Assembly: GCF_030272615.1 (NCBI RefSeq) | Contig: NC_081415.1 | Coordinates: 106,807,254-106,867,253 of the forward strand | From: Cryptomeria japonica | Lineage: Eukaryota > Streptophyta > Pinopsida > Cupressales > Cupressaceae | DNA: 60,000 nucleotides | Direction of reading: 5' to 3' | Shown: one piece after another, positions 11,822-23,514 of the stretch | How positions within the stretch are numbered: position 1 is the first letter of the stretch | Layout: the number at the start of each line of letters is the position of its first letter | The notes under the pieces: generated by a model | Database searches by the model: none | Seen by the model: only the letters and a program-made list of their open reading frames with translations | Told to the model about the DNA's origin: nothing | Made by a program: the position numbers and the translations under genes

Positions 11822-13079
11822 TGATGAGACAAGTTTATGGTCCTATTTTCTAAAGATTTATTATGATGGCCATGATGATACTTTAGATTTTGATGTTGTG
11901 ATACTATTTATTGTGTTATTCCCTTAGAAACTATTATCTTTTGGGATTAAGTTTGACCTTGGAACAATTCATGATATTAACGCATATGCTATGTAATTAT
12001 CTACTAAATGTGCATGTGTTGAAAAGAATGTTATTTTTCAGATCATTTGGGAAATGTAGATTGTGTGTATGTGCTAACGTGTTTTGCAGAGTTGTACCAA
12101 GAAAGTGGTGTTATGATAAAGCTTGCAACAAGGAGCAGGAATCTTACCAGTTGGCCAGTTGTTGAAGAGGACAAGAAGTGATCAAAGTAGTGAAGCTTTC
12201 CCTACGTAATGTTGCAACTACTTTCTTTATTAATCATGTACAATAAATGAGTCAATTTAGGGGTATGTTGCACTATATCTCTTCTGAAGAATTCCTATTT
12301 GACTTGGCTAAGCACATGCATGATCTTTCCTTTCCTCTTTTCACGCTTTCGATAAATGGTGCCCTCCTTATGTTTTGGAGGTGGTCGACCAGTTAGTTAG
12401 GATTAGTTGGTAGTTTTTCTTTCTATAAATAATGCTCAAATGATGTCTTGAAAGGGATTGATCTCTGAAGTTGTAAGTTTACTTTTCATCTTTGGAATAT
12501 AGTTTAAGAACATGATGTCATATTCTGTGTGTTTTTGTTTTGATGATTAAGATGATATACTAAGTTTCAAGTACCTATGTTAATCTTGGAAGTCTCACTC
12601 AAGGGGGGCCACTGGCCACTTGGAGAGAAATTTGTTCAGTTAGTTTAGTATTTCTTATTCATTTAGTAATTAGTATTGTTCTAGTAGTGGACTATACTTG
12701 CAGCCACATAACTTTTCTATGTGCCTATTCCTAAAGCCAAAGCGAGCAGAGTAGTTTCCTGCTTGTTTGTCTAGAACTTCATTCATGTACTTTGTATTAA
12801 TTCAAGATTTACATGTTTATACTAGTTATCAACTTAAGTTAAGTTTCCTTTATTGGTTATTTGTAGTATTTCAATTCCATCATTTCTCATTACTTAAGTA
12901 ATGATGGCCATAGTAGAGTCTTAGTGCACATACTATGCTGACCCATTTCAAGTCCACACCTTGGGTTGATAAGTTAAATGAACCTTCATAATGAGTCTAA
13001 TAGCTACTTGGTGAAGATGTGTAATCTCTAAGTCATAGCTTTAAGGGCTTAGTTATTGAGCAATTTAAGGAGGCTAACA
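11822..13079 (+). repeat. gypsy B 5' LTR
   Basis: 1258 bp from TGATGAGACAAG to GAGGCTAACA. A TATA box (TATAAATA, 12424-12431) lies about 600 bp in. The copy at the other end has TTATGAG and CTAATA in place of the canonical TG and CA ends, so the ends of the 3' LTR have mutated. Confidence 0.9.
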
Positions 13080-13083
13080 TTTT

Positions 13084-13101
13084 TGGTGTCGTTGCCGAGG
13101 A
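13084..13101 (+). other. primer-binding site, tRNA-Asp type
   Basis: TGGTGTCGTTGCCGAGGA, four bases after the 5' LTR. It matches the 3' end complement of plant tRNA-Asp (TGGCGCCGTTGCCGGGGA) at 15 of 18 positions. It would prime minus-strand DNA synthesis. Confidence 0.85.
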
Positions 13102-13261
13102 TGGTGTCAAACTAAGAAGTTATTTAAGGTCATTTTTAGTGTTTTCCTATTTAAACACCTTTGCAACTTATTCTTAGAATATTTTCTCACTTTAGTAAGT
13201 TATACCCATAATTATTTCAAAAAAAATTGTGTGGAATTGGTTGATATTGAGTTAATCCTGT

Positions 13262-14760
13262 ATGCATAGAAGAAGAGATGTTTTTGGGAGATTTCTTCCT
13301 AACAATCCTTATCTTGACAATCATTTTGAGGAAGACTACAATCAGCCTAAAATAGAAGACCAAGAGATAAATCCTTTGACTGATATATTTGCCAACTCTA
13401 ATAATCTAGAAGATCCATCTGACCAAGAACTTTTTGAAAACTTATTTGTCTCGATAACTCATCAAGCAAGAATGGTTGATGTTGCTACACAAAATCAGCC
13501 TAACCAATCCACTTTTGAATTCCCCATCATTGACCAGCATGATAATAATAATCTCAAGAATATCCCTTCTTTCTTCCTCCCTAAGTTTTATGGCCTTGTA
13601 ACAGAGGACCCATATACCTTTCTATTTGAATTTGACATCCTTTGTAGAAGATATGACTACACAACTGATGCTCATAGGCTTAAGCTATTCCCTACTACTT
13701 TGAAGGAAGGAGCCTTAAGATGGTTTATGAGTTTAGGAAGGGATGTTGTTACTAGTTGGGAATATATGCAAACAAAATTTCTTGATAAGTACAAGGAATA
13801 TTATACAAATGGTAATATGAGGGGAAATGACATCTTTAGAATGCAACAGAGGGAAGATGAAAATTTGGAGGACTACATCTCAAGGTTCTTGTTTTTCCAA
13901 AAGAAAAATTTAGATCATACTCTTGATGAAGAATCTCAAAATTTTCTCTTCCTCAGAGGAATCAATGATAGTTGTATTGATGCCTTGGATCTAATAGGAG
14001 GAGGAGAAATTACTCAAGTTATTTGGGGTGACATTAAGAAGATATGCTAAAACTACTCTTGAGCAGTTATCAAGAAAGGAAGAGGCTACTAGATGGGAAA
14101 ATAATTCACTAATGGAGTCTCAAGGATAGAGATTACTAATCTACTTAAAAATTTTAAGCAAGATATCATAAATGATATGGCCACTCAGTTGGATACCCTG
14201 AAAGAAAGAAATAAACATGAGGAGGCAGAAGCAATGTTGGCAGAATACTGCCCTCATTGCAAGCAGAAGAAGAAGGATTGCAAATGTAAAATGGTGGCCA
14301 ACATTGATAGCAAACGAATTCAACCAAAGTTCAAGATGATTGAGGGAGATGAAGAACAGGCCTTCTATGTTGCACAAAGAAGACCATGGGCTCCAAGACA
14401 AGGTATGCCACCTGATCCATTATCTTTTAGTTGACCTTATATGAATTCTAATGCATCTAATGACCAGTAGAAGTAGTAATATCCATCCAATTTTGGGGGG
14501 TATCCACCACAGTCTTCAAATAAACCTCAAAACACTTGGCCAAATTACCAAAATCCTCCACCTTAATGGAAACCTTCTCAGGGGAAATGGCACCAGTCCC
14601 AAGGAAATTGGCAACAAACACCCTAGTGGAGAGGTGGACAACAATGGTCAAACCAAAAAATTGATTACATGAATCCACCTACACAACCTCACCAACAAGC
14701 TATCATGCCCTCTCCTAATCTTAATGCTAGTACACCTAGACGTACTCAATTGCTAGCAGC
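13262..14760 (+). pseudogene. gag: gypsy B gag
   Basis: Gag for particle assembly. The first 262 codons (13262-14050) are open and contain a Retrotrans_gag core: AHRLKLFPTTLKEGALRWF, then WEYMQTKFLDKYKEYY and an R-E-x-E-x-L-x-x-Y-x-x-R-F block. Near 14040 the frame slips and near 14125 it returns, so the reading resumes in the starting frame with a Glu/Lys-rich helix and CPHCKQKKKDCKCKMV, a Cys-rich knuckle with spacing C-x2-C-x6-C-x-C in place of the usual CCHC. After it comes a Gln/Asn/Pro-rich tract in which several CAA or CAG codons have become stops (TAA/TAG). The start ATG at 13262 lies about 160 bases after the primer site and is the first long open start. Confidence 0.8.
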
Positions 14761-14989
14761 AGCAATAGGTCTATTCTGCTGATTCAAATCTATATCTTGC
14801 ATATGATATGAGTTTAGGTGATAATCACCTATATTCCAAAACTACCCTACCTACTCCTTCCACTCCTCTCATAACTGAGCTACCTTAGGAGGAAGAGGAG
14901 CATCCAAATTTAGCTGAGGCACTTGCTCAACCAAAAAAATTCAAGGATCCTAAACTAGCCCACTTATCTAATCCAAAACCACCATTTTC

Positions 14990-15390
14990 TCAAAGGTTGG
15001 AAATTGCCAAGCAAAAGGAAGAAACCACTTTCAACATTCTAGATCAATTGAAACACATATGCGTCAAGATATCCTTGTTCCAAGCCATTAAGGATGTCCC
15101 AATCTATGGGAAAGCAATAAAAGAAGCATGCCTCAAAAATCCAGGATGAAAGGAAAAAAATCCCACTACTGTTCATGTGGAAGGCCAATTGATAGACATC
15201 ATGCTTGGGAAAGCAATTGTCCCCAAGTATGCTGATCCAGGTAGTCCTATAGTGGCAATCATGATTAATGGTATGTAAATAAAGAACGCTTTAATAGATC
15301 TAGGTGTAGAAATTATTGTGATGACTAAGGAGATCTTGCAATAGCTAAATATTATACATCAAAGGCCTACTACTACCATCCTATTTCGTG
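14990..15390 (+). pseudogene. pol: gypsy B gag-pol linker and aspartic protease remnant
   Basis: The segment with VKISLFQAIKDVPIYGKAIKEA (about 15061-15130) matches the conserved pre-protease linker of Athila/Tat-type elements (I-P-L-x-x-A-I-x-x-x-P-x-Y-A-K-x-L-K). It is followed by a protease-like stretch IVAIMINGM...NALIDLGVEIIVM (about 15250-15325), where the usual active-site D-x-G-A-S appears as D-L-G-V-E. Stops interrupt it. The protease would cut Gag-Pol in the particle; here it is inactive. Confidence 0.7.
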
Positions 15391-16290
15391 CTTCCATTTG
15401 GTCTTTGCAATGCACTTTCAACTTTCCAAAGAGCAGTCATAAGTATATTTTTCAGACATTTCACATGAGTGTATGAAAATATATATGGATGATTTTACAA
15501 CTTATGGCACTAACTTTGTTGAAGCATTACAAAGACTAGAGAGAGTATTGCAAAGATGTCAAGATCATAATCTATCTTTGAATAGTGAAAAGTGTTTCAT
15601 GATGATGCAACAAGGAGAGGTTCTTGGCCACTACATCTCTCAAAAAAGAATAGAAGTAGATCCAGCCAAGATTGTAGTCATTTATAGTCTTCCTACACTT
15701 CCAAAGAAAAAGGATGTCAGAAGTTTTTTGGGACATGCAAGGTATTATAGGAGATTCATAAAGGACTTTGGAAAAATTACAACACCACTCTATAGCCTTT
15801 TGACTAAAGATATAGAATTTCATTAGATAGAAGATTGTGAAAAAATGTTCTCTAGTCTAAAAGAAGCCTTAACACAAGCAGTTGTGCTAAAAGGTCCTAA
15901 TTGGGAATTTCCATTCCACATTCATACAAATGCATCTAATTATGCAATAGGAGTTTCTTTGGGACAAAAGAGGCATCATTTGAGCATGCAATCTATTTTG
16001 TTAGCAAAAACCTGCAAGGGGTTGAATTTAATTATATAGTCACAGAGAAAGAAATGTTATCAGTCATCTATGCCCTCAACAAATTCAAGAATTATATAAC
16101 ATGATATCAGATCTTTGTCCATACTAATCATGCAACAATCAAATATCTTATGAATAAATCATTGATCACAGGAAGATTGGCAAGATGGTTACTATTGATG
16201 TAAGAATATGATATCACCATAATAGATAATCCTGACAAAGATAATGTTGTAGTAGATTTCTTTTCTAGATTGACTACATCAAATGATTGG
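15390..16290 (+). pseudogene. pol: gypsy B reverse transcriptase (N-terminal half deleted) and RNase H
   Basis: The text jumps from the end of the protease (RPTTTIL) straight to the RT block FGLCNALSTFQRAV, so the fingers and first palm motif, with the first catalytic Asp, are missing; by comparison with family length about 200 residues are gone. What remains: YMDD active site (IYMDDFTTYG, about 15479), the L-x-x-x-K-C-x-F region, the G-H-Y-I-S block, SFLGHARYYRRFIKDF, then RNase H with FHIHTNASNYAIGVSLGQ (about 15920), in which the expected T-D-A-S catalytic Asp is Asn. A TAG follows IEFH. This could not copy RNA. Confidence 0.85.
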
Positions 16291-16329
16291 TAATTGATGA
16301 CACTTTTTCGGATGAATACTTGTTTTCCA

Positions 16330-17444
16330 TCAATGTCCATACACCTTGGTATGCAATGTAAATCCTCAACACAAGTTATTATTGGCCCACATTTTATAAA
16401 GATGCAAGAAAATACACCAGGAAGTGTCATAGATGTCAGAGAATGGGATGACCAACAAAATCAAATGAGTTTCCCCTCTACCCTCAAGTTGTAGTTACAC
16501 CATTTGACAAATGGGGCTTGGATTTTGTAGGTCTAATTGATCCACCATCAAATGGTAAGTCCCATATCCTAGTATGTACTGACTATATCACTAAATGGGT
16601 CAAAGCTAAGCCAATGAAACATGCAATAGATGATAAGGTTGCAGAATTCCTTTATGAAGAGATCTTCACTAGATATGGAGTTCCAAAGGAAATAGTGATA
16701 GATCAAGGAGATCAATTCACATTAACCCTTATTATAGCACTAGTTAATGAATAGAACATTAGGCATCGAAAATATACCCCTTATCATCCTCAAGAAAATG
16801 GGCAAGATGAAATCAAAAATAAGGAAATTGAAGCAATTCTAACAAAAACAATGGCCATTCATAAGAAATATTGGACCAATAGATTGTTAGAAGCTATCTA
16901 GGCGTACACAACAACATGGAAAACAACCACTATATTCACACCATTTGAACAATTATATGGTAAAATAACCATGATGCCAATTAAGTTTGAACATAAAACT
17001 CGAAGGACTATATTAGATCTAGAAATAAACTTATCAACAACACAAACAGAAAGGATCATGTGGCTCAATAATTTGGATGAAATGAGGAAGGCATCCCTTC
17101 ATCACACAGAAGTTGTGCAAGCTACATGAATAAAATGGCATGATCAATACATTAAAGAAAATCATTTCCAACCAAGTGATTGAGTTCTTCTTTATGGCTC
17201 TAGGTATCATAAAGGTGTTGGCAAGTTACAAACTAGATGGCTAGGACCATATGAGTTGGCACAAACATTTTCAAATGGAGTTGTTCAACTTACCACAATT
17301 GACCCTATTAGATTTAAATTTCTAGTCAATGGTCATCACTTGCATTTATATCACAAGCCAACTTCAAAAGTGGAGTTCATGCAGCAATTCACCACCTCCC
17401 CTGTAGCCGAAGGAAGTGGACCACATGTCCATCCTTCTGCTTAA
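16330..17444 (+). pseudogene. pol: gypsy B integrase
   Basis: Integrase inserts the cDNA into the genome. YYWPTFYKDARKYTRKCHRC (about 16376-16434) is the second half of the zinc-binding region. The catalytic core follows: KWGLDFVG (first Asp, about 16510), IVIDQGDQFT (second Asp), and PYHPQENGQDEIKNKEIEAI (catalytic Glu), with a stop after ALVNE. The C-terminal part has GKLQTRWLGPYELAQTF and the closing VNGHHLHLYH block, with no chromodomain. Single stops and frame changes break it. The C-terminal style (W-x-G-P-Y ... V-N-G-x-x-L-x-x-Y) agrees with Athila/Tat-type elements. Confidence 0.85.
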
Positions 17445-18020
17445 AACAAATATGCATTATGTCATAATAAAGATTTTCACTTCAATGGAAATCCATTCTC
17501 CACTCATTTCATACATCCATCTTCACTTAATAATTCATTATTTTCTATCAATCTCTCCATCATCACAGTCCACCTCATACTTCCTTTATTACTTAACTGA
17601 TTGATTGATAGGTACTCTGCACACCATAATCTGCAACATGCAAACACAATCTATAAGGTACGTGTGAACAATTACTTCTTCCATTATTATCTTAAATGCC
17701 ATTAATTTTCATCATGATCATTAATTATGATATTTACATAGCATATTATTTCCATGCCACTTCATCCTATGTGCACACATGCCTAAATTTAGGTTGGGGG
17801 GAGGAAAACACACCCATTAGTTGTCTTTTAGTTGATTTGAACCAATGATTTGACACACTTAAAAGGTCACAAGCACCATCATTTTTCTTCTAATCATTTC
17901 TAATACTTTCATTAGTGATTTTTCCTTTGTATTAGTCTGTCTTAGTTGACAAACTTCAAACCAGAAAGGGTAAGCTGTAGGGTCCGAAGATTTTTAAAAA
18001 ATAAATTCACGTAGAGAATA
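17445..18020 (+). other. untranslated spacer with internal polypurine tract
   Basis: Non-coding region between integrase and the extra ORF. At 17790-17808 it holds TTAGGTTGGGGGGAGGAAAA, nearly the same as the 3' polypurine tract TTAGGTTGAGGGGAA (20458-20472). The rest is AT-rich with no ORF of note. Confidence 0.65.
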
Positions 18021-20400
18021 GGCAAATTCGACTCTTTCAATAAAGATAGAACATGGGAATGTTCTTGAAAGTGACTATAGGAAAATGGGTGGTCAGCTAA
18101 TTCGAAATGAACCTACTATTCATGATGTGATCCTACAAGATGTTGTTTGTCTAGCAGAATTTTAAAATTATGGTTGGCTAGACTATTTCTTGAAGTTGAA
18201 AAGTTTTAATGAAGACATTGCTATAGAATTTGCATAAACTTTTGCAAATGGCAAAGAAATGGTAAAAGGATTGCAAGTGGTGGTAACAAAGGAAATAATT
18301 GTAGAATTCACGGGGTTTCCTACTTATGGGGAACCATACTCTACATCTTGAGACACAAGGTCAACAAGGGCAGAATATGTTGAACCTAGTGATCCACCAC
18401 TTGTTGTGGATAAACAAGGGACAAGGAGAATGTCGTTGCTAGATAAGTGGATGCATGTAGCTGTGCATATTTTCAAATGCATTACCTTTGAGGTTTGTTG
18501 GTCTTATTTGCACTACATTCACTTCAAACTCTTAAACCATTTGCGGCATGGGAGGAGAATGAATATGCCCAATGTTCTCTACAGGTTGTTGGAAATCATG
18601 GTTGTTGAAACTTAAAAAGGTAGGACCAACTCTGTGTCACACCACTATTTGATTAAACTGCTTGTTGAGAAATATTTATGAGAACTCTCTGGTATGACAT
18701 GGGAGGAATTTGAAAACATGGACCAATTTAGACCTAAAAATGTGGAACAAAGGAGTCAGTCTCGCAGGTCTAGCAAAAGAATGAAATTTTCTGCGACCAC
18801 TCTTGGGGCTTCTACCTCTAGTGTGAGACCCAGAGCAAGCCCTCCTATAGCAACAACCATAATGGTTGATTCTTCTTAATCAAAGGAAGAAGTAACTCCT
18901 TCTTCAATTCATGGTGATATTCCATTTCAAACTCCACGCCGAACTAGGGCATCAACTAGGAAAGTAGAAGAAGAGCATAAGAAAGTAGAAAAAGGGAAAG
19001 AAAAGGTTAGGGCTGAGACTTTTGAGATGGAAAAACATAGCTCTGACAAACTAAAAATTGGAGACAATGTTCCTCCTATAGCCATAGAAACAAAAGAAAC
19101 CCCTACAACCAAGGCAAAGCCAGCTACACAAGATGTGGGTGAGACGTTAAGAAAAATCCCTAGGCTAGGGACAATAGCTGGAAAAGAGGTAGTGGCCTCT
19201 GAAGAAGAAGTATATAATGAAAGGGAGAGTACATTTGAAGAATATGGATTTGAGGTACATGAAAAGACAAGGCTAGATCAGCTTGCCCTCATTGTAGAAT
19301 AGGCGGGAGGAGAAGAAACACCATATCAAGAATAGAATGAATCCCTTCAGTGGGAATTTGAGCAACCACCATTGGAGCATACTGCCAAAAGAATTTTGGT
19401 AGGTATTCATAGACACCTTGTATCTTCATGGCATAGTGTAGCGATGAAATTGTTGGATGAAATAGAAAAGAGGGATAAAGAAAAATTTAGATTGCAGAAA
19501 CAAATAGAGAAAAAGGATAATGAGATTAGGGAGAAAGATGAGGAGATTGTTAAATTAAAGAAACAAGTGGATGATATGGTAGAATTAGTGTCACAATTAA
19601 TGGAATGCAAAACCCCTCCAAGGGTTTATACATTGGATTTAAAAGAAAGATATCTAAAATTTCACCTTTCTAGGGTAATTTCAGGATTAAATCCTTCCAT
19701 CAAAACCCCTAAGGAATTCTTTCAAGCCTACCAAGAATCTCCAAGAGAGAATAAGAACATACTTTGTGAATTATACCTACATAATTATGTTGTTCCAAAT
19801 GACCATCAATGCAACCCATTGATGTATATTGGAGATATCCATTTAAGGGCATTTATATCCAAGATTTAGAATGAAAACAATTGGGGGAGCAGTTTAGAGC
19901 TTACAAAGAAAAGGAGCTACAAAAACCCTTGCCACTTAGGGTTGACTCTCATAATCCTAAAGCAATGTTTTATGAATGGCATTGAATTATGTATGTTCTA
20001 GAGCTTAAGGACAGAGTTTTTCCTCTATAGGAAGAATCATATAAAGAGTACGAACAAGTGGAGAACACTACAGGAAGAACAGTAGTAGGTTACCTTTTAC
20101 AAAGATGGAATAGTTTAACTGATCAACTAAGGCAAGTTGAGCCACATTCACTATAGAATTATGTTGTAGCATAGAGAAGATGTCCTAGATATATACAACT
20201 TGATAGAGCACAAAAACATTACTAGTTCCCATTAATATTCCAGCCACGCATCTTATTGTGGTCAGTGCCAAACTATAGGTACTATCAGTATGATATAGCA
20301 AAAGAAATACTAAGGTGAAATAGATTGGAACATAGGCATGTATTTATTGGGATCCTTATCTAAAGGGTGCAGAACATGTTGTAGGATAGTTGGCAATAGG
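18020..20400 (+). pseudogene. gypsy B extra ORF after pol (plant transposon protein-like, coiled coil)
   Basis: One frame stays readable for over 600 codons, broken by scattered stops (for example TAA after CLAEF, TAG near 19300). The N-terminal part (NYGWLDYFLKLKSF...EMVKGLQVVVTKEIIVEF, then GFPTYGEPYS) has the layout of the Pfam putative plant transposon protein domain (PF20167-like: aromatic, W, V-x-G, I...L-P...G). Next is a Ser/Arg-rich basic patch (QRSQSRRSSKRMKF, about 18748), an acidic Lys/Glu region, and a predicted coiled coil (EIEKRDKEKFRLQKQIEKKD to about 19600). A C-terminal segment (about 19620-20000) ends near AMFYEWH. Function unknown; the position matches the env-like or additional ORF of Athila/Tat elements, but no signal peptide or membrane segment was seen, so I do not call it env. 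Confidence 0.6.
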
Positions 20401-20457
20401 TGATATGAGAACCCTGACCAGGCTAAGGACCAATGTTGCTGGAGGACCAGCAAGACC

Positions 20458-20472
20458 TTAGGTTGAGGGGAA
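20458..20472 (+). other. 3' polypurine tract of gypsy B
   Basis: TTAGGTTGAGGGGAA directly before the 3' LTR start at 20473; the purine run would prime plus-strand DNA. Confidence 0.8.
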
Positions 20473-21724
20473 TTATGAGACAAGTTTATGGTTCTATTTT
20501 CTAAATATTTATTATGATGACCATGATGATACTTTAGATTTTGATATTGTGATACTATTTATTGTGTTATTCCCTTAGAAATTGTTAACTTTTGGGCTTA
20601 AGTTTGACCTTGGAACAATTCATGATATTAATGCATATGCTATGTAATTATCTATTAAATGTGCATGTGATGAAAAGAATGTTGTTTTTCAGATGATTTG
20701 GGAAATGTGGATTGTTTGTATGTGCTAACATGTTTTGCAGATCTATACCAAGAAAGTGGTGTTATGATAAAGCTTGCAACAAGGAGTAGGACTCTTACCA
20801 GTTGGTTGGTTATTGAAGAGGACAAGAAGCAATCAAAGTAGTGGAATTTTCCCTACTTAATGTTGCAACTACTTTCTTTATTAATCATGTACAATCAATG
20901 AGTCAATTTAGGGGTATGTTGCACTATATCTCTATTGGCGAAGTCCTATTTGACTTGGCTAAGCACATGCATGATCTTTCCTTTCCTCTTTTCATGCTTT
21001 CAATAAATGGTGCCCTCCTTATGTTGTGGAGTTGGTCCACCAATTAGTTAGGATTAGCTGGTATTTTTTCTTTCTATAAATAATGCTCAGATGATCTATT
21101 GAAAGGGATTGATCTCTGATGTTGTAAGTTTACTTTTCAGCTTTGGAATACTGTTTAAGAACATGCTATCATATTCTGTGTATTTATGGTTTGATGAATA
21201 AGATGATATTCTAAGTTTCAAGTACCTGTTTTAATCTTGGAAGTCTCACTCAAGCGGGTCCACTTGGTGAGAACTTTATTCAGTTAGTTTAGTAGTTCTT
21301 ATGCATTCATTAATTAGTACTGTTCCAGCAATGGAATGTTCCTGCAGCCACAAAACTTTTCTCTGTGCTTGCTCCTACAACCAAAATGGGTAGAGTAGTT
21401 TCCTGCTTGTTTGTTTAGAATTTCATTCCTGTACTTTGTGTTAATTCAATATTTACATGTTTGGACTAGCTATCAAATTAAGTTGAGTTTCCTTTATTGA
21501 TTATTTGTAGTATTTCAATTCTAGCATTGCTCTTTACTTAAGTAATGATAGCTATACTAGAGTCTTAGTGCATATATTATGCTGACCCATTTCAAGTCCA
21601 CGTCCCTGGGTTGATAAGTTAAATGAACCTTCATAATGAGTTTGATAGCTACTTGGTGAAGATGTGTAATCTCTGAGTCATAGATTTAAGGGCTTAGTTA
21701 TTGAACCATTTAAGGAGGCTAATA
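20473..21724 (+). repeat. gypsy B 3' LTR
   Basis: 1252 bp, homologous over its full length to 11822-13079. Its terminal dinucleotides have decayed (TT...TA in place of TG...CA). It is followed at once by the GCATG target duplication and then by the resumed gypsy A sequence. Confidence 0.9.
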
Positions 21725-21729
21725 GCATG

Positions 21730-23162
21730 CTTGAGATCTCGCTCTTAAACACATTCACAAACTCACAAAGGATAGGGTGATCATTAAGAGAATCCTCCTA
21801 TCTCTCACGCTCATCAAGATCACTCACAGAGATTGCAAATAATTGACAACCCTTCCATCTACACCATTTCAATTCAATAGTCAAGATTATGCATAGGAAG
21901 ATCGGTCTTTGGACCCAACAAGATCAACTCTCCCAAATCATTGAAATACTTAACTAGATTATGCTAACAATCAATCTAGATGATAATCCAAATAATCAAT
22001 GCCCAAAATAACTTCATAGGACTCCAAAGGAAGAACATGAAGGTCTACAGTGGCAATGAAGGTTCCCAAATCTAACAGACAACTAAGAACTAGGGAATGT
22101 AGTGCAACCTTAAAACCAATCGCTAACTCAACCTGCCGACTATCATCTTGCCTCTTTGACACAAGCCCACATCACTCCATGAGGAAGGGATATATAAGAG
22201 TTTATACTCCAAAATGAACTAAGATAGAGATAGGAATCTCGCATAACACATGTAAAGTCTCAACCACTATTCCCTAATGCTCATCTTGATGGTTATCAAT
22301 GACTACAAATAATCTATGAGATCTACCTATGTCCCACATTATAGGATCAAAAGAAGCATGTCTCTAACTAGGTCCTGATACTAATATTTGAGGCCACAAG
22401 TGAAATATCCTCTACTATCAAAACCACATCATGCAAAATGCACACTAGATAGATGGAAACTTTGTCTACTAAAACTATGCAATGCACTCTAGGAAGCCTC
22501 ACCATGACTTGTCTCTCTACAATGGCTCTATCCTTGAGGCCTAGGAAGACTATGTTCTCTAGAGCTCTTATCACTTTGAGTACCTTAGAAGGATTTGTGC
22601 CTCTACTACTATTGGTGACCTATCCAAGGAGGTGCAAAATGTGCCCTAGATGATCCTATAGGATGTGACTGAATTCCTTGAGCACCTAAATCTAATCGAG
22701 GTTTACTCTTAACTTGTACTTCTATATCTAACATCCAAGTCCTCTAGGTAGACTCTCCCCAATCAATCTTGCCTTCTCTATGATGACCTCCAAAGTCTTG
22801 GGATCAAAGACCTAAATAACATCATTGATATGAGAATTAAGTCCCGAAAGAAAGTATTGTACTAACATAGGCTTATCATCAAATATAGTATCATATTGCT
22901 TCATCTCAAAGAATCGATGCTCATAGTAATTTATGGTCATATCCATCTGATGTAACTCATAGAAATCATTGACATTCCTCTAACAATAGTGCTCTTAAAG
23001 GAAATGTTCACAAAAATCTCTCTAAGAAAATCTCCCATGATACCCAAGCAATGTCTAAATGGAGCTTTTGCTCCATACACCACTATGTGGATGTTGAACC
23101 ACTAAGATTCATGAGGACACGATGACCCTTGATATTACTAGGATAAGGATACATAGAAAGAT
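21730..23162 (-). pseudogene. gag-pol: gypsy A protease and gag remnant
   Basis: Continuation of the minus-strand gypsy A beyond gypsy B. The open stretch at 22162-21971 holds a retroviral-type aspartic protease C-terminal half: SCLLDLGTFIATVD (D-L-G at the D-S-G active-site position), then LHVLPLESYEVILGIDYLDY, a strong RVP_2-like match (LPL-x-x-Y-D-V-I-L-G-M-D-W). Higher up, WFNIHIVVYGAKAPFRHCLG...GDFLREIFVNISF (about 23100-22990) looks like the Gag core, with many stops between. The sequence ends at 23162, where a copia-like LTR begins. Confidence 0.75.
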
Positions 23163-23514
23163 TGTTAGAGAATTTTAGCTATTAGTTTCTTTTGAACAAC
23201 TAGTTATACCCTTTTTTTTTCTTTTTTCTTAAGTTCACTTAGGAGTGCTTACTTAGAACTAGTTGCTTTAGTTGTGCATCTAGTTTAGCTAGAGTTGATC
23301 TTATTTTTGGCTCATCATGCTTACACTTTAATTCTCCTAATTTTAGCTTAAGGCATCTTTATTCTTTCTTTATAAGCACTTCATTGTACAACTATAATTC
23401 ATTTTGTATTCTTTACTTTTTAGTAATATATAATTCATTTGTACATCTATCATTCGTGGAAGGTTTTTTGTTTTCCATTTGATCTTGCAAGTGCTTGTGT
23501 TGCAAAGTTCAACA
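23163..23514 (+). repeat. 5' LTR of the non-coding copia-type element
   Basis: 352 bp, TG...CA, with repeated TAGTTTAGCTAGAGTTGAT phrases. Followed immediately by the primer site. Confidence 0.7.

Larger units (their letters stand above)
11822..21724 (+). mobile_element. gypsy B: complete-length non-chromodomain Ty3/gypsy element (Athila/Tat-like)
   Basis: A 9.9-kb element with two LTRs (11822-13079, 20473-21724), 5-bp target duplication GCATG at 11817-11821 and 21725-21729, a tRNA-Asp-type primer site, gag, protease, partial RT, RNase H, integrase, an extra ORF after pol, and a polypurine tract just before the 3' LTR. Over the first roughly 410 bases the LTRs differ at about 31 sites by eye (about 7-8%), so the insertion is not recent. 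The domain order protease-RT-RNase H-integrase defines gypsy. The tRNA-Asp primer, the long gag-protease linker and the absence of a chromodomain fit the Athila/Tat side of the family; the exact lineage needs a tree. It lies inside gypsy A in antisense. It is non-functional: RT is deleted and many CAA/CAG codons have become stops. Confidence 0.9.

Noticed and set aside
18020-20400. Calling the extra ORF of gypsy B an envelope gene
   Set aside because: No signal peptide, transmembrane segment or cleavage site was seen; the layout fits a coiled-coil plant transposon protein better.
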